Source of the DNA: Amblyornis subalaris
Lineage: Eukaryota > Chordata > Aves > Passeriformes > Ptilonorhynchidae
Assembly (NCBI GenBank): GCA_018881555.1
Contig: JACAXG010000121.1
Coordinates: 749,717-813,716, forward strand
Direction: 5' to 3'
Length of the DNA: 64,000 nt
Part shown: piece after piece, positions 12,056 through 23,145 of the stretch
Layout: every line of letters begins with the position of its first letter
How positions within the stretch are numbered: the first letter of the stretch is position 1
The notes under the pieces: generated by a model
Seen by the model: only the letters and a program-made list of their open reading frames with translations
Database searches by the model: none
Told to the model about the DNA's origin: nothing
Made by a program: the position numbers and the translations under genes

Positions 12056-13279
12056 ATGGTTGTTTNCTGGGCCCTGCTTGAGACCCCAGACAGAATTCTG
12101 AAATCTGGGAGAAAGGATCAATTTAAGGAACCTCGAGCTGCACTCCTAGAGTGGAGGGACCCTGAATCACTAGTCACGTTGAAAACTATGTCCACATTGC
12201 CGTAATTGCAGGCTCACAAACCCGGATTTTAGCCAGTTCCACCAATTATACTCCAAGCACAAAAGGCCAAATGCATTTTTGGTGTAACTCCTCTGGAGAC
12301 AANCAGCCTTACACACCAGCAGTGGAGTTGGGCCAACAGCCCTGAAAGATATATCCCTGCAACAATGAATGCTTTTAAAACGGGGTGGAGGGAGGGAAGC
12401 AAGAAGAGACTGCCAGTCTCCCAAAGACATCTTTTGTAATGATGAGGGCAAAAGAATAATGATTTCTTAATGAGTATAGAAAAACAAAGAGTATTCAATC
12501 AGTGCTTTTTCACCCTGAAAGCCCAGCTCTAGAAGTGCTTTACATCTTATTAGCCTTATACCAAGACCACTGTGTTGGTTTGTCCCTTGAACTCTCATTT
12601 CCACTTGCACAGCATGGACATCTAAATTTAGGAGCAATTCCAAGTTGGCAGCACTTTGCACTGCCTTCTGATACATATCTGTGCAAGAGCAAGGCAGCTG
12701 GTGCTCACACCCTGCCATGNCTAGGGATTTCCCGATCCCAGCCAGAACAAGGATGTCTCTGAGGTGGGGTGGAGCAATCACATGCCAGAAAAATTGTGCC
12801 ATAATCATTAGCTAGGAGGAAGCAAATGAAATTTATATAAGGCTCCAAAGGAAAAAAAAAAAATTTCTGCAGCAAAAATAGCCATCGGGAAGTCAAAAAC
12901 CCAGTCTGGCAAAAACCAAGTTGTTTAAGGAGCTCTAATCCTACCAAAAAAAATGTCTCCCACGTGGTGATCACTCACACACATCATCCCAGGGCTAGAC
13001 CAGCAAGCCACCAGGGTGAGAAGGTCACACCATAGTTGAGTCTCCTGTGGCCCACCTAGAGCACTGCTGGGTGTATGGGCTGTGGTTTCAGTCATGGAAA
13101 ATGCTTCTGGAGCAGACGTGGCGTCACCGAGGTGCTCTCTGCCAAGCCACGAAGCGAGGAGCTCCAGAAGACGAGGGGTTTCGAGATCTGCTTCCAAATG
13201 GCCTTTGCNGTGCGCCTCGAAGCAGCACCCACCGGCCAGCCACCCACCTTTGCAAGGGTGCCCGTGCCACCAGCCCTCC

Positions 13280-13575
13280 GGAGCNCTCAGCCTGTGTCCC
13301 AGGCACGCCGTGGGAAGCTGAGGCGGGAGAGCAGCGNGCGGGCGGGCTGGGGGTGCCAGACCCATCCGCTGGCATCCGCGGGGCCGTCCGTGCGGGATCT
13401 GCGGGAGCCGGCCCATCTCCCACGGCTCTGGCAGAAGGTGCTGCCAGCAGCGCTCGTGGAGCTGTGCCAGGGCCAGCCTCCCGCAGGAGATGGGGGCACG
13501 GGGCTGCCTCTCACCCGGGATGGACTCAGCTGTGGGTGTGTCGCCCGCCCCGCACGCGGCTCCGGCCGCCCTCTC
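13280..13575. promoter_or_regulatory. CpG-island-like block 1.9 kb past SSPN
   Basis: Roughly 26 CpGs by eye in 13321-13580, with high GC throughout. It has no known gene start attached on either strand. It could be an orphan promoter, an enhancer or simply the GC-rich tail of the SSPN neighbourhood; birds have many GC-rich segments. Several overlapping open frames here are a by-product of composition. Confidence 0.35.
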
Positions 13576-14735
13576 CGTGGAAGTGTAGGGCAGAGGATGT
13601 GTCTCCCTCCTACCCACACCAGCCTTAGTGCTCCTGCCCCTCCCTCCAGCCAAAAACGTGGGGCCTTCTCTCCACAAAGAAGATAACAAGAAGCAGGAAA
13701 GGGATCAAAGGGAGTCTGAGTGACAACCGAGTGTTGGGGCCTCCCTCCACCCTCGCCGCTGCGCCGACGGCTGGCAAAGCAAGAGGAAGGCTCTGCTGGC
13801 AGAGCAGGGCAAGCTTTCCCCCCTGCCCATCCCAAATGTTGCTCAGAAGACAGCGTGGTGNGCTGCGTGCCATGCTGCGTGCGGGCTGGAAGCAGCCGTG
13901 GGCTGCTGCGGGACACGGCTGGCCAGCCCCGGCCAGCGGCATTTCCACCAGAGCCAGCCTTTGTCTCCTTAATCCTCTGACCTCTGCCTCACCCACATGT
14001 TTGCACTCCCTGTCTCCCATCACCTCCCAGGTGCAGGGCTCCCGGGGGCTCTTAGATGGGGCTGGGCTGGCGTTGCCTGGCCTCTGCCTACTCACCCCAG
14101 GGCTGAGATGTGCTGGGGCTGCTCTGGAGCACGGAAGGCGCAGCGGGGATGATCACAGGGCTGCTGTAAATGCCTTCGGCGTGTCGACAGGGAAGAGAAG
14201 GCAGATCTGGATAACAGAGCCTGCTCCGCTTAACAAGCTGTGCACCTCCCTATCAGCACACCCTCCACCTCCACCTCCGAGTTCAGTTCGCTAATCAGCA
14301 CGATGCAGCTTAACCCTTCGCTCTGGAAGAAAGCAATATTCATCATGTATTCTGTCGGTGGTTTATATGCTTAATGAATAAATACGGGGCATTTCGATCT
14401 GGCAAAGATTAACTTCTTTATTTCCTTTTTATGTATCCCAAGAGCATAAAATCAAAACAGGAGAGATGGGGAAAGGGACACGGAAGGTTTAGGAACCGGN
14501 TTCCCCCTGGGTATGGTTTTACAACACGCATTTTGTTCCGATTAAGAATTTTGGAAATTACTAATTAAAGGATTTTCACCTACCACAGCATATCCAGATG
14601 CCTCCCAGCCTTTTCCCGGTGTCAGAGTCCACATGGACTGCACCAGGAGAAAGACTGGGACTAAAAGGCTTGGAAAGGACAGAGGTGTTGAAGAAGAAAA
14701 CATTTTTTTTTAAGCCTGGGAAATTTATCTTCTAG

Positions 14736-14985
14736 GTGAAATCCACAGAAAGATGTAGGATTAAACCTCTATGGACACACAGAATTTGTGAAGGGCTCAA
14801 TGTAATTTACTCTCACAAACCCAGGTGTGATTCTCATTTGCACCCTGGCCACTTTACACTGTTTTCCCAGTGTAAAGGGGTTGTAAAGACTGCATCAATC
14901 ATCTTTACACCTACTTTATGGCCATTTTACACAGCTAAAAGGGCCCTTTGTGTAAATGAGAACTCAAGCCCTAGAGAATTTAATA
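14736..14985. repeat. Ancient amniote repeat remnant with TTTACAC palindromes (tentative)
   Basis: This stretch repeats a TTTACAC/GTGTAAA theme at least five times: 14853-14859, 14871-14876, about 14903, about 14925 and about 14950. It contains a perfect hairpin, CTTTACACTG (14852-14861), loop TTTTCC, CAGTGTAAAG (14868-14877). The phrasing GTGTAAATGAGAACTCA near 14950 resembles an old repeat common in turtle and crocodile genomes. The family name cannot be fixed without a repeat library, so the call is by pattern memory. Hairpin geometry is directly visible. Confidence 0.4.
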
Positions 14986-15269
14986 GAGAAGGAGATCCTT
15001 TCTATAGACTGTGCTAGACCCTCTAATAGGGTCTATTACTGGATATAACTCTCCGCTGGCTTTTATAGCTCGGCTTAAAGATCATCAGTCTCGATTAAAT
15101 TCAGTTCTGCAAAACTTTTCCAAAGGCCATAACCCCCCGGTGTCTTGCCTGCTCCTCCACCCCGAACACACGCAGAGAGCGATGGTGTCGCACGGATANC
15201 TGCTCGGTTTTCAAAAGGAGAAGCAGCAGCTACCACTTTCCTCCGGCTCCGAGGCGTTCTGATGNTGGG

Positions 15270-15560
15270 CTATGCAAATACCGAAGCAACAATAACGGCA
15301 GCGAAAAGGGAACCGAGACGCGGCGCCTTGCAGGGAGCCGAAACGTCACCTCCTCGGCCCCGCCGGGGTCCGCGCCCCTCTCCCTGCCCTGCTGCCGCCG
15401 GGNGGACAGGGCCTGGTGGGCGAAGGGGAAGCGCTGCCGGGGGCTGGCCCCGCGCTGGGGCGGCCACCAGCCCTCCCGTGATGGCCATCTGTGCCGCGCT
15501 GGCCCGGCCGGCGCTGCGTGGGCACCGCTTGGAGCCGTGCCCGAACAACAACCCTGCGCG
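15270..15560. promoter_or_regulatory. CpG-island-like block
   Basis: A GC-rich, CpG-dense segment including CGCCGGGGTCCGCGCCCC-type sequence at about 15360 and GCGCTGGCCCGGCCGGCGCTG at about 15495. It is followed by a 21-base T run at 15598. No associated gene start is recognised on either strand. It may be paired with the smaller CpG patch at 15880-15985. Confidence 0.35.
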
Positions 15561-15597
15561 GGGAACGCCAAGAGCTGCAATCCACTCGCAGCGCTGA

Positions 15598-15618
15598 TTT
15601 TTTTTTTTTTTTTTTTTT
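15598..15618. repeat. poly-T homopolymer (21 T)
   Basis: An uninterrupted run of 21 T directly beside the CpG-rich block at 15.3-15.56 kb. Read on the - strand it is a poly-A run following CpG-rich sequence. That is a layout a retroposed copy could leave, but no source gene is recognised. Confidence 0.9.
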
Positions 15619-15879
15619 ATTTTCACGCTGGCAGCCAGTGCACTGTTTGCTCTGGGGGCCTTTCGAAAGAGAAAGCACGCCGCTAGCGTGTGAGAGAAGC
15701 CGCAGCTCAGGTCCCCTATATTTAGAAAGCCAGGATGTCATACCTCGCCTTGAAATTTTCATAGTCCCCTGCACCCCACCCACCCACACACGTCCACATG
15801 CTTGCGTCTGGAAAATGTTTTTCGGTCTCGGCGAAGGGTGTTGGCTTAGGGGGGATTCGAGGGAGGTGCAGAGGAACAA

Positions 15880-15985
15880 CAGCGGCTCGGTCCCGGGCGC
15901 GACGCTCGAAGCCTCCTTAAGGCTCCGGGCACGGCGGGCGCTGNGGACCCACCGCTCCCCGCCGAGCTCCCTGCTCCTTGTCCGT
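15880..15985. promoter_or_regulatory. Small CpG-rich patch
   Basis: About a dozen CpGs in 100 bases (ggtcccgggcgcgacgctcg and following). It lies 320 bases right of the larger block at 15.27-15.56 kb and may belong to the same unmethylated domain. No transcription start or gene is recognised. Confidence 0.3.
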
Positions 15986-18900
15986 CTGTAACTTAAATCC
16001 CGGGGCAGGGCCGAGCTGTTCCGAGGCGCAGGGAAGCCCTGTCCTGTGTCACGTCGGGCAGGGCTGTACCCTCGGCCAACAGCGTCTTCCCCAGCTCGTT
16101 TTTAAGTGGCCACGCACGGACTGCAGCACTGGTAGCAAGNGCTCCAAGGAGATGAATGTTTGAGGGTAGCTCGTCTCAGGTCTCTGCAGTTCCNCCTCCC
16201 CAGGGATTTTTGCTTTCTCCTAAGTGGCTGCCTTTTCTAGTCACTGCTCGGTAGAACTCATCATTAACAGTGATTGCATCTACAGAGACCAGGGCACATT
16301 TTTCTTTTGGTTTTGGTGCCTATTCTCCATGCCTTTGTCCGAGCAAACGGTTGAAAGACTCATCTGAGCTTNGAAATTGTTGGGAGGGAGCTGGCAATTT
16401 CTTTTTCCTTTCTTTTTCGAGAAGATATGGGCAATGCCTACTTAATATGTTACCATAGTGCTTTCCCACTCCACAAAGCCAACTTCCCACCGGAGTGCAG
16501 CCCCCAAGGCCAGCTTACAGTGACTGGCTGCAGAGAGAGCGTGGAGCCGAGGCCACCAAAGCTCACAAATGACCCCCCCACTTCAGCTGGGTGCATCCAG
16601 GTATTCCTGCCCGGCACGGACATCTGAGAGCCAGCCACCAAACGCGAGCAGGAGCCCAGCCTGAGAGGAGAGAGTAACCTGCAGAGGGTGATTTGAGCAC
16701 CCGCCTCTCCTTCAGCCAGGTGGATTATGAATGATGAGTGCTGGGCTGACCTCGGGTTACAGGAGATAGAGAGAGCAACACTGATTAAGGCAGCCCTTAA
16801 GAGCCCTGATTGTCCTGGAAATGAGATATTTGAGCAAGACAGGGTTTTAACCCCATTTCACTCTCATAGCTGTGTAAGGAGAACTATTTTTAATTGGCCC
16901 AAAGCTGACTGAAGAGGGATTTCTCCTCACTTCATCGTGGGATTTGTCTTTCACCAAAACTGTGATGAGAGGAAGCCTTTCCCTGATCCATGAGGCTGGC
17001 TGGGAGCTTCGCTGGTGGAGCCAGAGCTGAACGCATGCAGAGGTGTGTGGAAGCCACCCTCATGTCTTTTTTGGGACATTTCCTTCCAGTTCCACGGCTG
17101 CCAGTGCCGACACAGGGAGGGCAGGGNCAGCCGGTGGCCCAGATCCATAATGTGCCCGAGTCAACCAAGCCCTGCAGCAATCCCCATTTATACTGACTGT
17201 CCTGGTCACCAGGGATTTGCTGGGATAGTTTAGGGAACAATCACACTGAAAAGGAAAGAAAATAGACATTTACACTTTCCCTTCCACCTTGTGAATCCAG
17301 GCAGGAGAGCAGCACGCACACAAAGGGAGCCAAGAGGAAAAGCACAAGCCTCCCACCCCATTTTGCTGCCCAGACCTGCCAACATGCTGAGAAACAGTGA
17401 AACAGTGCAGAAAATAAACCCCCAGAAATCAGGCACTATAAACACTTCGGGTTTTCAAGATCCAAAGTGTTGTTAGGTTGGGAATGTGAAAATTAGTGTA
17501 TTTTTATGGGCTCCTCCCAGCTTGTCCAAGTCTTCTGGACTGCATCAGATGGGGACCCGACAGCCAGGCCTCTTTGCTGTCACCAAAGGAAGCAAATTCT
17601 GTAGCCTGACTGGCAAGGGCGAGGGATGGGGAAGGGCAGTTTTTGGGCTGTACTCCTATATCCATGTATATTCTGTTAATGCTACTGTTTGCAGATTCAC
17701 TGNTTTTTTCTTGTGTACAAAAGGAAATTTTGGGATCTCGGCTGGCAAAAGCTTGTGCTTCTGAATTAACAGGAGTTGCATCTCCACTTTATTTCTAATA
17801 AAACTTTCCTCAGTCACTCCACCCAGGTTTCAGTGTTTCTGTTGCTTCTCCNTTTTCCAATGAGGCAGGACTTTCCTGGCACATCCTCCACTGACCCTAC
17901 AAAAGGCACTGGGTTTGTGGTCTCCGTGCAAGCAGACCCTGCTTAGCCAGGGCGGGGGAGGCACGATTTGCAAGCTGTCTCCTGAGACTTCTCCTGAATT
18001 CTCCAGCCACTGACTACTCTGTTGCTCACAGCAAATTACCAAAAAATTACAGCGATCCAGTGTTTGAAAATCCCACAGGATAACTGCCTGATAATAGACA
18101 ACAAGGGGATTTCATTAGCTGAAGTGACATGTGTGGGAACGGCAGACCCTGGCCTTAATGCCACCAAATTACACCTGAAAGGGAATATTCGGGACCTGCN
18201 GGCAACAACCAGGGACCCCTCTGTGCTCAGGTTGTTGAGCAAGAGAGGCTTGCAGGGCATGCACGGCAGCAGGACTCACCCGCATCCCTAAGGTAAGCTG
18301 ACCCCATTTTAAATGTTCACCCCAGCTGGGGCTCAGTGCCAGGCTTGCTCCACTCCTCATCCCTGGACAGATTTGGGGCCATAAATCCTCATCCCTGGAG
18401 GAAAAAAGCAGGTAGAGCAGAAGAGGAATAAAGATTTGTTTGATGTGTCTTTGCCNGAGCGTGGCACCTCTTACTGTGAGGCTTTTCCCACTAACAGGAA
18501 CATGTTGACTGGGGCTGGTTTGGAGTTTGATGGGGTTTTTCCTTCAGTGGCTGTGTAAGGGTCTGATTCAAGGCCACTGAAATGGATGAAAAACAAACNG
18601 ATATTTCCCATGCCTAATGGAAAGCATCACTAGCCCTGCTGCAGCACACTAGAGGCCACCCCAGCTATTANAAAAAGTGGGTTGATTAAGGGACAACCTC
18701 GAAGACTAAAAATAGTCAGGGAAATAAGGGTCAATGCCGAATGAAAGCAAACATGCAGCCAGTTGTTATCACAGAGCTTTCACGTGATGGTCTGTGCACT
18801 GATCTCACCCGGAGCCTGTTTGCCTTGGACAATCTTAAAGAGTCCGGCCCCACGGATTGGCAGCCACTCGCACGGACCGACCCGGGGGCGCAGGCCTGAC

Positions 18901-19574
18901 CCAAAGCCCACGGAAGTCGATGCATGGGCTTCTCCAAGCACACCCCACAGGAATCACCCCGNGTTTGGAAAGATGTGTGGTAGTTAAATATGTCAGACTG
19001 GGCTTAGGGAAAACGCACTGACATCGTCGCTGTCAAATCTGGACGGAGACAAGTGGAAAACAGAGGGGTTGTAGCTAATAAGTGTAACACAAAATAAAAA
19101 TAAAGTGGCCGAAGGAAAACTTGAGCAGTCAAGGGGAAATTCACCAAGTTCAAACAAACTGTCCTGGCCCAGACACAGTGCACAGAACACGCAGTGATTT
19201 GAAGAGGAAGAGAAGCAGGATGGCAGGAACTCAGCATCTCGCTTTTTCACAAGCCTCAAAAANATCGCAGGCGGTGCGAGGAGAAAAAAATACATGGCTT
19301 TAGTCCTGTCTGGAAACGTGTGGCACAAACCGAGGCAGAGGAGATTAAACTTGGCTTCACCCTATTTCCCCCCTCTTTTTTCACTCCCCTGCTCTTTGCT
19401 AGCGTTATCCGGGTTGCTTGGTCCTCAGCAAACAACCGAGTAGCCAAAATATGGGGCAGGATTCATGCCATAACCAAACCAGCCAATGGATGAAATAAGG
19501 CACTTGTTTCCTGGAGCAGAGGGAGGGGAAGAAGGGGGGGGATTTAAACACTCCTGTGTGGCGTTGGAAACCCA

Positions 19575-19940
19575 CCTTGAGCAGAGGCAGTCCCTCGGCT
19601 CGCGCAAACCGCCGGCGCTGCTTTGACGTCAATTGGCAGCCGGCTGGGCCGCGCCATCCCGGGGCTGGCTGCAGCAGCACAAGCAAACAGCTCGGCCCGG
19701 GCGGCCAGAGGCGAGCCGGGAGTCCTGCACCCCTTCCCTCCGCCTGGCTGCTTCTCAGCATCACCCACGGCTTTGTTTTCAGAGGCACGAGGGCGCGGGC
19801 CGGCTATGGCAGGCACGTCCGGGGCGAGCGGCGCGTCGGCCGGCGACGCGCGGGTGGCACGGGGGGGTGGTGGGTGCCGGGAACCCGAGGGCGCGCTGGG
19901 CTGGGTCTCTCTGCTGAGGCCCTCGGGACTCAGGGCCACC
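19575..19940. promoter_or_regulatory. Strong orphan CpG island with CRE and CCAAT motifs
   Basis: The densest CpG cluster in the window: about 34 CpGs by eye in 19621-19920, including a nearly continuous run at 19800-19855 (ggcgcgtcggccggcgacgc and onward). Near its left edge a perfect CRE palindrome TGACGTCA (19624-19631) directly abuts ATTGG (19632-19636), an inverted CCAAT box, which is a classic TATA-less promoter layout. No protein-coding gene is recognised on either side: SSPN ended 8 kb to the left and ITPR2 ends 20 kb to the right. It may drive an unannotated non-coding transcript or act as an enhancer. Open frames through the island look compositional. Confidence 0.5.
19624..19636. 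promoter_or_regulatory. CRE palindrome abutting inverted CCAAT box
   Basis: TGACGTCA at 19624-19631 is the full CREB/ATF consensus. It is followed without a gap by ATTGG, the reverse complement of CCAAT, bound by NF-Y in many CpG-island promoters. Both motif identities are exact. Their use as a promoter here is inference from the surrounding CpG island. Confidence 0.5.
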
Positions 19941-22900
19941 CCTGGGCTGTGGCAGCGCCCGGGCAGGCTGCCAGGAGGAAAGCGATGTGAAGAGGCAGGA
20001 CCTGCCGTCCAGGGGAAGGCTGCTGGCTCCAGGAAAGGGATGGCTGATGTCCTCCAGCCTCCGTCGGGGTGCTGGTTGTGTGGTCTAATGAGAGAGGGTT
20101 TGGGAGAGCTCGTTAAAGAAGGATGAGAAAATTACTGACCGTGGGAAGTACCACGGGCGTTCATCTGCTCTGCCCTTTCGCTCTTCCCACCAAACAGACT
20201 CCACGCCTGAAGAGAGTGGGAGCAGGAGGAACTTGATTGTCAGTCATCAAGGACTCCTCTCAGGGAGCTTCCTGCAGCACCCAGCAGGAGGAAAAGGAAG
20301 CAGCAGCTGTGCAGCTCATTCCCTGTCCTCCCTACACTGGGTCCCATGCCANAGCCACCCATCCCATCCCTACCCATCCCAGGGATAACCACAACACAGA
20401 AGGACTGTGTCCCACTGCTGCTCGTGGAGCTTGGCAGCCCTTGGGTTCAGGGGATGCTGCTGAGCCAGTGGAGAACCTCTGGGGACCACGCATGGCTGCA
20501 TTCCTGGGCTGCATTTTTCAGCAACAGCAGAGCAACCCACTCCCTTTTTTCCGACCTGAGAAGCCCTGAAAGGCCTTGACTTTCAGAGCAGGAGNGCTCT
20601 GCAGCCCTTGCAAGCCAGCCCAGCTGAAGCTGTCCTGAGATGAACCCAAAATGAAGGCAGTCCGAATTGCTGACTCTGAAAATGAAAGCGTCAGAGACCC
20701 TTAACTCCAGGATCTCCTTCCCTGCCTGTGCTGAGGGCTGACTGGGGGCTTGCAGCGTGTGCTGCAGCACAGAACCCCACTGAAGTGCCTCCTCTGTCAT
20801 TCCCACGAGCAGTATTTGCTTCTGGAAAAAGGGATGGTGTGTGGAGCCACAGGTTGGAGCTCAAAGGCGCAGTGGAGAAAGGAGGCTGGACATGAACTAT
20901 TCCCAAGCCGGAACCAGTTTCCCCACAGCTTGTTTGCTGCTTCTATAGCCAAGAAGTGGGCTGTGAGGGTGTGTTGTTACGTCTCTTTACAACACAGCTG
21001 CATCCTGGAGACCCCCTTGTGGAGTATCTGGACCTACATTATAAANGCTCTAACACAGGTGAAGCAAGGCATAAGCCCACCCTGGGAGGTGAACAGGTTG
21101 AACCTGTTCATTTTATGGGATGGTGGGAGGATGTGGGTGCCTTTCCCCAAACCAACTTTTACAGGTTTTGGTTGAAATGCTCAGGAGGGAGGCAGAGGGC
21201 CCAGCTGTCCCCTTGCAGTGACGTGGGGAGACCCAGTTTCGAGGCACAACAAATTTAGCCACTGACCGAGGGCTGTGGGCTTTTGTGGAGAGGCACGAGC
21301 CCCGTCGGACAGGGACGCAGGGTGGGAGCACCAGCTGCCTGCAGAGCCCGGGGGCTGGCTGGGGCGAGCACAGCAGTGGGCAGGTGTTTCCACGAGCAAA
21401 ACCTCCCGAGAGCAGCTACTTGCTAAAATAGATGCCACGCAATAAGCTGAAAAAGAAAGTCCCAGTGCCCAGCTGCCTGCCGGCGTGCACAGCGCAGAGG
21501 CGAGCGGCTATTTTTATCAGAGACAGCCAAAGGCCATGGAAGGTGNTGGGGGCAGCTGGCAGAGGTTTTCCCTCTGTACCATGCCAGGACAGCATCCCAG
21601 CAGTTCCCCTTGCACCTGGACATCCCGGCTGGCCNGAGGGCCTCTGCTTGCCTCCCTGGGGGCAGTCGTCCTCCTGCAAGCCCCTGTCACCATCAGCTGC
21701 ACCCTGTCCTCCCGGGGATGCCCTCGCTGGCAGCGTCCCAGAGGGGAGTTAAGAAACAAACCAAACCACCCACGCTGTGCTGGGTGCTGGAGCACAGCCG
21801 AAAACAGTGAATCAGCCCCTCCTGCCTTAAATCATGAGATCAGCCTCCAGGTGACCAGCATGAGCTTTGGTGTGCGTGGCACTCGGGAGGGGCCCGTCCC
21901 TCGTCCCTGGGGCTGGGGCACCCCACTTGGGGCTTCTCTGCACAAGGATACGAGTGCTGGTGCAGAGCAGCGTCCTGGGGGCCGAGCAGTCCAGGCAAAC
22001 ACCCCCCAGGACACTGTGCAAGCAGTGGGAATGTGTGGCTTCCAGGCACGCCGGCTCTGGCAGCAGTGCAGTGCTTCCCACAGGCAAACCTGCCTCTGCC
22101 GGAGCGAGCCGAGGCAGCACAACCCCAAGCCGTACACTCCAGGATACGGATCCAACCCTCCTCCGAATTTCACTCCCTGCCTCTGCANGCACCACCCAAA
22201 CCCACCTTCTGCTCCAGTGAGTGCCTGAGCATGGCCGTGTCATCTGCAAGGATTGGGATGGCCCCGGTCTTCCCGACTTTCCTCCCCTCAGACCTGCTGG
22301 AAACTGGTGGGGTTTTTCNAGATTTAGTGGGCCACGTGTGTTGTGATTCTCTATTGTGAGAAACCGGAGCAAGTAAAAAAGAAAAAAATCTTCAAGAAAA
22401 GTGGGAAAAAAAGTAGAAATGGTTTTCNTGAAATGGTTTTCTTCCTCCTCTTCTCCTCTAAGACACCCTACAAACGACATGCAAAATGTCCTTGTTGTAT
22501 CCTCACAAGCAGCACTGTGCTTGGGGGAGGCTGGCACTCAGCCATGCCGCCAGATGTTGATGGGAACACCACCTTCTCTGGGANTGAACCTGTAGTTCAT
22601 CCTCTGGGATTAGGAGGTTCACTGCTGATAGCTACTCACTCCCATGGTGATTATTCACTTCCACACATGGAGTAAATGGCCTGTGTGGCTCTGAGCACCA
22701 CGGGAGGCAAAGCTCACATGGGAAAACCAGCCCTGAAACTCTCAGAGAGAGGAGAGAAAAGAGGGGTGATGCCTTTGTCCATCATGGACTAAGCTGTCAG
22801 ACTTGACAAACGTCCATGCTGGGATCCAGACCCCGAGCAGGCTGTCCCAGCTCAGAACCACCAGCTGCCATTTGGGTCACTTGGAAGCTGGCAGCGCAGT

Positions 22901-23120
22901 GCTGTGTGTGCTAACAGTGGAGCATGAGGCTGGGAAACACAACCCTGGCTCNGCTACTGATCTCCAGTATGGTCCCAGAAAGCCATGCCATCTCTGTGCT
23001 CCTGCTTCCAGCTGTTTCCCTCCCCAGGCTACAAACCTTTTGGCCAGGGCCCCTGGTTTTCGTGTTTGCAAACAAGAGCGTGAATCATGTGGGGTAAGCC
23101 CGCTGGGCTCGGGGCAGCGC

Positions 23121-23145
23121 TTCTGATTTACACCACTGTAAATTA
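23121..23145. repeat. Ancient repeat core: ATTTACA-CCAC-TGTAAAT palindrome
   Basis: A 7-bp perfect inverted repeat (23126-23132 and 23137-23143) around CCAC, in the phrase TTCTGATTTACACCACTG. This phrase resembles a repeat abundant in turtles and crocodiles and surviving as fragments in birds. The arms share the TTTACA/TGTAAA core of the hairpin at 14852-14877. A similar TTTTACACCAGCGCAGGAGG phrase at about 23596 may be another piece. Family assignment is from memory. Confidence 0.4.

Noticed and set aside
12925..14294. Several overlapping open frames of 150-254 residues on both strands
   Set aside because: They coincide with CpG-rich DNA where stop codons are rare, overlap one another in different frames, and look compositionally biased (Ala, Pro, Arg, Gly).
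19544..20126. Open frames of 131-167 residues through the 19.6-kb CpG island
   Set aside because: Frames are open on both strands at once, the residues are low-complexity Ala/Gly/Arg/Pro, and no homology is recognised. A non-coding promoter reading is simpler.
21485..22537. Open frames of 236-247 residues on opposite strands
   Set aside because: Both strands are open over the same GC-rich DNA and neither resembles a known protein or has splice context.
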